From: Acidobacteriaceae bacterium
GTDB lineage: Bacteria > Acidobacteriota > Terriglobia > Terriglobales > Acidobacteriaceae
Direction: 5' to 3'
Length of the DNA: 7,795 bases
NCBI GenBank assembly: GCA_025462805.1
Contig: JAOAPJ010000079.1
Location: 1-7,795, forward strand
Shown piece after piece: positions 1 to 5,083 of this stretch; the stretch's first letter is position 1, and every line of letters starts with the position of its first letter. Both the position numbers and the translations under genes were made by a program. The notes beneath the pieces were generated by a model, which had not been told where the DNA came from, searched no databases, and was given only the letters and a program-made list of their open reading frames with translations.

Positions 1-1122
1 AAACAGCGGGCGCTGCCCACCTCCGAGCTGACCACGCTGTACCTGGGGGAGAATCTGGCACTGGCTATCACCACGACGGTGAGGCTGCTGGCCATGCCGG
101 CCGGGGAAGACAGTTATTTCCATCGCACAGCGTGCACCTTCACCTGGCTGATGATCCTGGTCTCCACGCCGCTGAACTATCTGGACGCGTTTGTGACGCC
201 GACCAACGGCCGGGCGATGGAAGTTGGATGGATGCTCCCGTTCCTGACGGTGATGGTGATGGCTCGCTCGCGGGGGAAGGCGACGAAGCCTGTGTCGCCG
301 CCGGCGGGCCGCAGCTGGGGCGCGATGATGGTCTACAACGCGAGCCCGGTGTTCTTCACCATGTGTGTGCTGCTGCTGGGCGCGCACACGGCGCAGCACC
401 GCGCGCTGCTGGGCTTTGCCGCGGTGATGGGAGCGCTGCTGATCTACACCTTCCGGGCAGCGATCCTGCAGACGCGGCTGCGCCAGGTGCAGGAGAGCCT
501 GAACGACACGGAGCGCTCTTTGCGGCTGCTGAACAGCCAGTTGCATGAGCAAAGCCTGATCGATTCGCTGACCGGGGTGGCCAACCGGCGGCGCTTCGAG
601 CAGGTGCTGGAGGTGGAGTGGAACCGTGCCATGCGCTCCGGCTGGCCGATCTCACTGATCATGATGGATATCGACCATTTCAAGGCGCTGAACGACCGCT
701 ACGGCCATCTGCGGGGGGATGAGTGCCTGACCGCGGTGGCGCAGATGCTGCGGCGGGACCTGCGCCGCGGCGGCGAACTCCTGGCCCGGTATGGCGGCGA
801 GGAGTTCGTGGCGGTGCTGCCCAATGTGGATGCGGCGGGCGCGCTGCAGACGGCCGAGGCGATGCGGTCACGCGTGCATCAGCTGGGTATCGAGAACTTC
901 GGCTCCCCGATCGACCGGCTGACGATCAGCGTGGGCGTGTGCTCCATCGTCCCGGGGCTTGGCTTTACCCGGGGCGGGCTGGTGGACGCTGCCGACTCGG
1001 CGCTGTATCGCGCGAAGGCGGGGGGCCGCAACCGAGTCGAGCTCGGGTTCCTTCGAGCGGCCGAAGCGCCTGTGGAGAGCCTGACCCGTGGGCTGGGCGC
1101 TCACCTGGTAGTGGAAGAGTAG
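1..1122 (+). CDS. Membrane-anchored diguanylate cyclase (GGDEF domain), 5' end cut by window
   Basis: This protein should condense two GTP into cyclic di-GMP at the inner membrane. The frame is open from base 1. The first in-frame candidate start, GTG at 79, has no Shine-Dalgarno and the codons before it read as protein, so the true start probably lies outside the window. Counting from that GTG, hydrophobic segments lie at about residues 18-38, 47-62, 81-104 and 109-130. A charged coiled-coil-like linker (131-160) leads into the GGDEF domain (about 160-325). The domain opens with DSLTGVANRR and has the metal-binding MDIDHFK (Asp197) and the active-site GGEEF at 239-243, so catalysis looks intact. 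The inhibitory-site position reads RGGE instead of RxxD. No PAS, GAF or EAL domain is visible, so the membrane part presumably senses the signal, which is unknown. The stop lies inside the end of the convergent PLP-enzyme gene. The family call is firm; the biological role is not known. Confidence 0.93.
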   Translation, partial: KQRALPTSELTTLYLGENLALAITTTVRLLAMPAGEDSYFHRTACTFTWLMILVSTPLNYLDAFVTPTNGRAMEVGWMLPFLTVMVMARSRGKATKPVSPPAGRSWGAMMVYNASPVFFTMCVLLLGAHTAQHRALLGFAAVMGALLIYTFRAAILQTRLRQVQESLNDTERSLRLLNSQLHEQSLIDSLTGVANRRRFEQVLEVEWNRAMRSGWPISLIMMDIDHFKALNDRYGHLRGDECLTAVAQMLRRDLRRGGELLARYGGEEFVAVLPNVDAAGALQTAEAMRSRVHQLGIENFGSPIDRLTISVGVCSIVPGLGFTRGGLVDAADSALYRAKAGGRNRVELGFLRAAEAPVESLTRGLGAHLVVEE

Positions 1123-2303
1123 CTGGCCACCGGCTCTGCATTGCGGGCGACCTCGAGCGCCTGAGCCAGATCCGCAATGATGTCTCGCGGGTTCTCAAGT
1201 CCTACCGACAACCTCACCAGTCCATCCGTAATGCCGACCCGCTCGCGCTGCTCCCGGGGCACATCGCCATGGGTCATGCTGACGGGATGGGTGATCAGCG
1301 TCTCGGCCGCGCCCAGGTTCTCTGCGAGGACGCAGAGACGCACTGAGTTCATGAGGGCGATGCCGGCCTCGGCACCCTGTTTCAATTCGAAAGCCAGCAT
1401 GCCACCCTGCAGCGCATGCTGACGCTCGGCGAGCTGGTATTGCGGGAAGCTGCGCAGTCCGGGGTAGTGGACACGGGCGACATCGGGGTGCTGCTCCAGC
1501 CACTCGGCGACGACCTGCGCGCCGCGCGAGTGCTGCTGCAGACGCAGCGGCAGGGTCTTGATGCCGCGCGCGGTAAGCCATGCCTCGTGCGGGGACTGAA
1601 TGGAGCCGAGTGTCTTGCGCACCAGGCGGAGCCGGTCGAGGATGGCCTGATCGCGCGTGGCGACAGAGCCGCCGACGGTGGCGTTGTGACCCTCGATGTA
1701 CTTGGTGGTGGAAAGCAGTGAGATGTCAGCGCCGAGATCGAGGGGGCGCAGCAGAAGCGGTGTCATGAAGGTGTTGTCGACCACCAGCAGCAGGCCAGCG
1801 GCGCGGGTGATCTCAGCGATGGCGGCCACATCGGTGAGCTTCAGCGTGGGGTTGGCTGGAGTCTCGATGAAGACCATGCGGGTGGCGGGCTGGATCGCCG
1901 CTTTTACCGCCGCAGGGTTGGAGGTGTCGACGAAGCTGGCGGTGAGTCCGAAGTTGCTGAGCACCTGATGAAAGAGCCGGACGGTGCCGCCGTAGACGAC
2001 GTCGGAGAGCACGACGTGATCGCCGGACTTGAGCAGCGCGAGGAAGATGGCCGAGATGGCGGCCATTCCGGTAGCGAAGGCGACGGCGGGCGGTGTGTCC
2101 TCCAGCGTGCCGAGCGCCTCTTCGAGGGCGGAGACGGTGGGGTTGGAGGCACGCGAATAGGTGTGGCCTTTGTGAACGCCGACGGCATCCTGGCGGTAGG
2201 TGGTGGACTGGTAGATGGGGGTGAGCAGTGCGCCGGTAGCGGGATCGGCGTGGAGACCGGCGCGCACGGCGGCGGTCAGATGGGCATCGAGATCAAAGGG
2301 CAT
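1101..2303 (-). CDS. Cys/Met metabolism PLP-dependent enzyme (cystathionine gamma-synthase/lyase family)
   Basis: This 400-residue protein is full length for the transsulfuration (MetB/MetC/CGL) family of cytosolic PLP enzymes, which join or split cystathionine or add sulfide to activated homoserine. Visible family features are TYSRASNPT (Tyr49 and Arg51, which contact the cofactor phosphate of the neighbouring subunit), ATGM near 77-80, Tyr104 (cofactor stacking), VVDNT with Asp176 (pyridine nitrogen), STTKYIEGHN with the Schiff-base Lys201, and LVRLSVGLE with Arg364 (substrate carboxylate). The start is ATG preceded by a perfect AGGAGG five bases away. Family motifs alone do not separate gamma-synthase, gamma-lyase, beta-lyase and sulfhydrylase, and no other methionine gene is nearby to decide. 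Gamma-synthase or gamma-lyase is the likeliest, from the overall style. It is divergent from the cupin gene, convergent with the diguanylate cyclase, and preceded by a structured leader. Confidence 0.93.
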   Translation of the reverse strand: MPFDLDAHLTAAVRAGLHADPATGALLTPIYQSTTYRQDAVGVHKGHTYSRASNPTVSALEEALGTLEDTPPAVAFATGMAAISAIFLALLKSGDHVVLSDVVYGGTVRLFHQVLSNFGLTASFVDTSNPAAVKAAIQPATRMVFIETPANPTLKLTDVAAIAEITRAAGLLLVVDNTFMTPLLLRPLDLGADISLLSTTKYIEGHNATVGGSVATRDQAILDRLRLVRKTLGSIQSPHEAWLTARGIKTLPLRLQQHSRGAQVVAEWLEQHPDVARVHYPGLRSFPQYQLAERQHALQGGMLAFELKQGAEAGIALMNSVRLCVLAENLGAAETLITHPVSMTHGDVPREQRERVGITDGLVRLSVGLENPRDIIADLAQALEVARNAEPVASYSSTTR

Positions 2304-2308
2304 GGAAT

Positions 2309-2314
2309 CCTCCT
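2309..2314 (-). promoter_or_regulatory. Ribosome binding site of the PLP enzyme
   Basis: On the minus strand this reads AGGAGG, a perfect Shine-Dalgarno, with five bases (ATTCC) before the ATG at 2303. It fixes the start. The overlapping GGAGGA is complementary to UCCUCC further up the leader (2378-2383), so the site could in principle be masked. Confidence 0.85.
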
Positions 2315-2344
2315 GGCACGGGAATGTCGGAACAGACAGACGAG

Positions 2345-2367
2345 ACCGCCGCTTTACCCTGGGCGGC
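2345..2367 (-). promoter_or_regulatory. Alternative leader hairpin overlapping the main stem
   Basis: On the minus strand GCCGCC (2362-2367) can pair with GGCGGT (2345-2350) across an 11-base loop, with one G-U pair; a shifted version pairs GCCGC with GCGGC. It uses bases from the 3' arm of the large stem-loop at 2356-2426, so the two structures exclude each other. It is followed by a pyrimidine-rich CUCGUCUGUCUGUU stretch, not a true U-run, so it would be a poor intrinsic terminator. The complementarity is read directly; function is inferred. Confidence 0.35.
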
Positions 2368-2426
2368 TGTGTGCACGGGAGGAGAGCGCTTCAGGCTCCT
2401 GACGTGGACAGCGGACCGCCCAGGGT
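2356..2426 (-). promoter_or_regulatory. Long stem-loop in the probable 5' leader of the PLP enzyme gene
   Basis: A perfect 11-bp inverted repeat, ACCCTGGGCGG (2356-2366) and CCGCCCAGGGT (2416-2426), encloses 49 bases that continue to pair. CTGT (2367-2370) pairs with ACAG (2408-2411), CACG (2374-2377) with CGTG (2403-2406), and AGGAG (2380-2384) with CTCCT (2396-2400), leaving an 11-base apical loop. That gives 24 pairs with small internal loops. It sits about 50 bases upstream of the PLP enzyme's start codon and downstream of a candidate promoter on the same strand, so it is probably part of the mRNA leader. I compared it by eye with SAM-I, SAM-II, SAH and cobalamin riboswitches and could not match any. 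It could instead be a DNA-level regulator site: the inner TCAGGCTCCTGA (2391-2402) is a 5-2-5 palindrome. Confidence 0.5.
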
Positions 2427-2478
2427 TCGCATGGCCATAGGCATTCGCCGGCGTGGAGAGATGCGCTGCATTATCAAA

Positions 2479-2507
2479 ATGATCGGAAAAGGGTGGAAGA
2501 AAGTCAA
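2479..2507 (-). promoter_or_regulatory. Candidate sigma-70-type promoter for the PLP enzyme gene
   Basis: On the minus strand TTGACT (2502-2507, five of six matches to TTGACA) is followed after exactly 17 bases by GATCAT (2479-2484, four of six matches to TATAAT). A second possible -10, GATAAT, lies at 2470-2475 but is 26 bases from the same -35. Transcription would start near 2472 and give a leader of roughly 170 bases that contains the stem-loop. The assignment rests on consensus matching only. Confidence 0.4.
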
Positions 2508-2562
2508 GCAGGCGGGCGGAATGGGTGCTGGAAGGGGCGAGAGGCTCCTATATGATCCGCGC

Positions 2563-2567
2563 GGAGG
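2563..2567 (+). promoter_or_regulatory. Ribosome binding site of the cupin gene
   Basis: GGAGG with seven bases before the ATG at 2575. This site decides the start: the frame stays open upstream with in-frame ATGs at 2461 and 2521, but only the 2575 start combines a good Shine-Dalgarno with an immediate signal peptide. Confidence 0.75.
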
Positions 2568-2574
2568 TACTGAG

Positions 2575-2952
2575 ATGAAGATGATGTTGCGCTGCGCAGC
2601 CGTGACGCTGGGGACTGCCTTCTCGCTGGGCGTGATGCATTCGCAGCAGGCCCCCAGCCAGACGGGACGGACACCGCAGTTTGAGAATGACGACGTGAAG
2701 GTGTGGAGGTCGGTCGTGATGCCGAACGCGCCGCTGAATATGCACCACCACGATCATCCGCGCGTGATCATTGCGCTGCGCGGGGGCACGATGAAGATCG
2801 TGCAGCAGGACGGCACCTCCGAGCAGCATGTGTGGGAGACGGGCAAGGCTTACTGGCTGCCCGCGAACGCGCCCAACAGCATGCACGCCGATGTGAATGC
2901 GGGTGACGCGCCGATCGAGGTGATGGTGGTGGATATGAAGCACGAAAAGTGA
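2575..2952 (+). CDS. Small exported cupin-domain protein
   Basis: The 125-residue product begins with a likely Sec signal peptide: basic start MKMMLR, then a hydrophobic stretch to about residue 21, with cleavage plausible near MHSQQ. The rest fits a single cupin beta-barrel. Motif 1 is a histidine cluster, MHHHDH (His57, His58, His59, His61), followed by PRVIIALRGG. Motif 2 is PANAPNSMH with His104 and Asn108. The glutamate normally found after HxH is replaced by Arg63 if His57 and His59 are the HxH pair; the HxH..PRV form resembles BauB-like small cupins. A metal is probably bound by the histidines in the periplasm. Substrate and reaction cannot be read from the sequence. The gene stands alone: divergent from the PLP enzyme and 339 bp upstream of amtB. 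Enzyme, metal or ligand-binding protein are all possible. Confidence 0.85.
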   Translation: MKMMLRCAAVTLGTAFSLGVMHSQQAPSQTGRTPQFENDDVKVWRSVVMPNAPLNMHHHDHPRVIIALRGGTMKIVQQDGTSEQHVWETGKAYWLPANAPNSMHADVNAGDAPIEVMVVDMKHEK

Positions 2953-3291
2953 GGGGTTCCTCTGCGGAGAGCGCAAGCACCCGGACAGCACAGTGGCCGC
3001 AGGCCCTGTTCTTCGCCAGTGGGCGTGCACCATACGCCGCCGTGGTCTGTACAGCGGTGGTCACCGCGGGGCGGCTGCGGGAGGCAGCACTCGACGCTTT
3101 GCGATGAGGCGGAAATGTGACAGACTCGACAGCGACCCCACAGTTTTTGTTTCGCACCGCGATCCCCTGTCGCATCCGGTGTTCTGTCCCTGGGGCTTCG
3201 TTCGTGTTGTCCTGGTCGATCAGCACCTTTCGCCGCACCTCCCCGTGCAGACGGCGGTCCCCAGTCTCAACCTCTGCTCGAAGGGAGCCGG
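2953..3291. other. 339-bp intergenic region between cupin gene and amtB
   Basis: No convincing gene lies here. The open frames have arginine- and proline-rich translations unlike known proteins and no start signal. Small inverted repeats are present: TGCG/CGCA (2963-2966, 2972-2975), GGCGT/ACGCC (3022-3026, 3034-3038) and GCGGT/ACCGC (3054-3058, 3063-3067). None is followed by a T-run, so no intrinsic terminator is evident. The promoter of the amtB operon must lie here unless transcription reads through from the cupin gene, but I see neither a good sigma-70 pair nor a sigma-54 GG-N10-GC element of the TGGCAC-N5-TTGC type. Confidence 0.6.
3282..3287 (+). promoter_or_regulatory. Ribosome binding site of amtB
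   Basis: AGGGAG lies four bases before the ATG at 3292. The spacing is a little short, but the start is supported by the signal peptide that follows directly. Confidence 0.5.
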
Positions 3292-4686
3292 ATGCGTTCT
3301 TTGGTGAAGTGTTGCAGTTTGGCAGGGGCTATGGCCTTGCTGCCGGTGTTGGCACATGCGCAGGCAGGCGGCGCGGCGAGTGCGGCAGATATCGCGGCGC
3401 TGAAACAGGCAGTGGCGGACGCAAGGCTCTCCGCCGATAACACGTGGATGCTGGTGAGTTCCGCACTGGTGCTGCTGATGACGGGGCCTGGCCTGGCGCT
3501 GTTCTATAGCGGACTGGTGCGCAAGAAGAACGTGCTGGGCACGATGATGCAGAGCTTCGCCATGATGGCGATCATCAGCGTGACCTGGGCCCTGGTGAGC
3601 TACAGCCTGGCCTTTGACGCGGGGACGAGCTTCATCGGCGGACTGCACCACCTCTTCCTCAAGGGCGTGGGTGTGGCGCCGGATCCGGCGTATGCGTCCA
3701 CCTTTCCGGCGCAGACGTACATGATCTACCAGATGATGTTCGCCATCATTACGCCGGCGCTGATCACGGGCGCCTTTGCGGAGCGCATGAAGTTCAGCGC
3801 GATGGTGCTGTTTACGGTGCTGTGGTCATTCTTCGTGTATGACCCAATGGCGCACATGGTGTGGGGACAGGGCGGCCTGCTGAACGTCTCTGGCGGCAAA
3901 TTTCCATGCCTGGACTTCGCTGGGGGCACGGTGGTGCACGTCACCTCGGGCGTCTCGGCGCTGGTGTGTGCGCTGTACCTGGGCAAGCGGCTGGGCTACC
4001 CGGCGGAGAAGATGGCGCCGCACTCGGTGGTGCTGAGCTTTATCGGCGCGTGTCTGCTGTGGGTGGGCTGGTTCGGCTTCAACGCGGGTTCGGCTCTTTC
4101 GGGCGGTTCGCTGGCGACCAGCGCCTTTGTCAACACGCATCTGGGCGCGGCATCTGCGGCGATCGGCTGGATGCTGGCGGAGTGGGTGCGGCAGGGCAAG
4201 CCGAGTGCGCTGGGCGGCATCTCCGGCGCAGTGGCCGGCCTGGTGGCGATTACGCCGGCGGCGGGGTTCGTGCAGCCGATGTCGTCGCTGGTGATCGGGC
4301 TGCTGGCGGGGCTGGTCTGCTACACGATGGTGGCGGTGGTGAAGCAGCGCTTCGGCTATGACGACTCGCTGGACGCCTTCGGCGTGCACGGCATTGGCGG
4401 CACGCTGGGCGCGCTGCTGACGGGGATCTTTGCCAGCAGCGCGATCAATCCAGTGTTCAAGGATGGGGCCGGGAACAGCCTGCCGGTGGGCGTGATCGAA
4501 GGGCACTGGCGGCAGATGCTGAACCAGAGCGTAGGCATCCTGATCGCGATTGTGCTATCAGTGGTCGGCACCTTTGTGCTGCTGAAGGTGGTGGACCTGG
4601 TCATCGGGCTGCGCATGTCACCAGAAGACGAGCAGGAAGGCATGGACGTGACACAGCACGGCGAAGAGGGATACGACTGGGCCTGA
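3292..4686 (+). CDS. amtB: Ammonium transporter Amt family
   Basis: This is a trimeric inner-membrane channel that binds NH4+ outside and conducts NH3/NH4+ into the cell when ammonium is scarce. The 464-residue protein starts with a signal peptide (MRSLVKCC, then a hydrophobic core ending near AHAQA, residue 25), as in E. coli AmtB, and then has about 11 membrane segments. Expected functional residues are found by matching motifs to E. coli AmtB: gate phenylalanines Phe150 (F107) and Phe263 (F215), Trp191 (W148) and Ser267 (S219) of the outer recruitment site, Asp208 in DFAGGTVVH (D160), and the pore twin histidines His216 (H168) and His366 (H318, in GVHGIGG). The C-terminal tail, GLRMSPEDEQEGMDVTQHGEEGY, keeps the pattern that docks P-II. 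The loop between Trp191 and Asp208 is five residues longer than in E. coli. The neighbouring glnK, 25 bp downstream, encodes its expected inhibitor. Confidence 0.97.
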   Translation: MRSLVKCCSLAGAMALLPVLAHAQAGGAASAADIAALKQAVADARLSADNTWMLVSSALVLLMTGPGLALFYSGLVRKKNVLGTMMQSFAMMAIISVTWALVSYSLAFDAGTSFIGGLHHLFLKGVGVAPDPAYASTFPAQTYMIYQMMFAIITPALITGAFAERMKFSAMVLFTVLWSFFVYDPMAHMVWGQGGLLNVSGGKFPCLDFAGGTVVHVTSGVSALVCALYLGKRLGYPAEKMAPHSVVLSFIGACLLWVGWFGFNAGSALSGGSLATSAFVNTHLGAASAAIGWMLAEWVRQGKPSALGGISGAVAGLVAITPAAGFVQPMSSLVIGLLAGLVCYTMVAVVKQRFGYDDSLDAFGVHGIGGTLGALLTGIFASSAINPVFKDGAGNSLPVGVIEGHWRQMLNQSVGILIAIVLSVVGTFVLLKVVDLVIGLRMSPEDEQEGMDVTQHGEEGYDWA

Positions 4687-4701
4687 GGCAGAGGCCAGTG
4701 C

Positions 4702-4707
4702 GAGGAG
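4702..4707 (+). promoter_or_regulatory. Ribosome binding site of glnK
   Basis: GAGGAG lies four bases before the ATG at 4712. A closer out-of-frame ATG at 4708 is ignored because only the 4712 frame encodes P-II. Confidence 0.7.
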
Positions 4708-4711
4708 ATGC

Positions 4712-5050
4712 ATGCAGAAGATCGAGGCGATCATCCAGCCATCGCGGCTGGACGCTGTGAAAGAGGCGCTGATCGAGATCGGCGTGGAAGGCATGACCAT
4801 CCTGGAGGCGCGAGGCCATGGGCGGCAGAAGGGCCACACCGAGTTCTACCGGGGCCGGGAATATACGGTCGACCTGCTGCCGAAGGTAAAGATCGAACTG
4901 GTAGTGCACGACGACGCGGCCGAGAAGATCATCAACGCCATCGCCGATACGGCACGCACCGGCCACATCGGCGATGGGAAGATCTTTGTCTCTCGCATCG
5001 ATGAGGCAATCCGCATCCGCAATGACGAACGCGGCGACACAGCGCTGTAA
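4712..5050 (+). CDS. glnK: P-II nitrogen regulatory protein
   Basis: This small trimeric signal protein reads ATP/ADP and 2-oxoglutarate and, unmodified, plugs AmtB. The 112-residue length is exactly that of the family. The start MQKIEAIIQP is typical. The T-loop carries FYRGREY, with Tyr46, Arg47 and the uridylylation site Tyr51. Gln39 (2-oxoglutarate/Mg) and Lys58 are present. The B-loop reads TGHIGDGK (83-90) with Lys90, and Arg101 and Arg103 close the nucleotide site. An intact Tyr51 and a glnD gene 33 bp downstream imply control by uridylylation. Placement directly after amtB favours the name glnK over glnB, though sequence alone does not separate the two. Confidence 0.97.
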   Translation: MQKIEAIIQPSRLDAVKEALIEIGVEGMTILEARGHGRQKGHTEFYRGREYTVDLLPKVKIELVVHDDAAEKIINAIADTARTGHIGDGKIFVSRIDEAIRIRNDERGDTAL

Positions 5051-5070
5051 GACCCTGGGCTCTTGTGCCG

Positions 5071-5076
5071 AGGAGG
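5071..5076 (+). promoter_or_regulatory. Ribosome binding site of glnD
   Basis: A perfect AGGAGG seven bases before the ATG at 5084. It excludes the longer TTG start at 5063, whose first codons would contain this very site. Confidence 0.85.
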
Positions 5077-5083
5077 TCATGCG

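Noticed and set aside
2389..2404. B12-box-like GTCAGGAGCCTG on the minus strand
   Set aside because: It departs from the cobalamin box in its second half, and the other conserved parts of a cobalamin riboswitch are missing. The similarity is explained by the TCAGG-CCTGA palindrome.
2528..2556. Plus-strand promoter for the cupin gene with -10 TATGAT at 2551-2556
   Set aside because: The -35 match (CTGGAA) is poor, and transcription would start at or inside the Shine-Dalgarno site at 2563-2567.
2215..2574. Upstream extension of the cupin frame (starts at 2215, 2461 or 2521)
   Set aside because: The extension lacks good ribosome sites and would bury the signal peptide inside the protein; the start at 2575 has GGAGG at proper spacing.
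2951..2975. Possible terminator after the cupin gene
   Set aside because: The GAGG/CCTC and TGCG/CGCA hairpins have only four pairs each and no T-run follows.
3026..3046. NtrC-like half sites TGCACC and TGGTC before amtB
   Set aside because: The spacing is 11 bases instead of about 5 and the right half is imperfect, so it does not match the known NtrC site.
2993..3307. Open frame of 104 codons in the gap before amtB
   Set aside because: No Shine-Dalgarno, no recognisable features, and it runs into the amtB start in another frame. A second frame from 3117 is equally unconvincing.
3826..4506. Antisense open frame (226 codons) inside amtB
   Set aside because: Composition (His, Arg, Gln rich) and lack of a start signal mark it as a shadow of amtB.
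5063..5083. TTG start giving a longer GlnD
   Set aside because: The added codons contain the AGGAGG ribosome site that serves the ATG at 5084.
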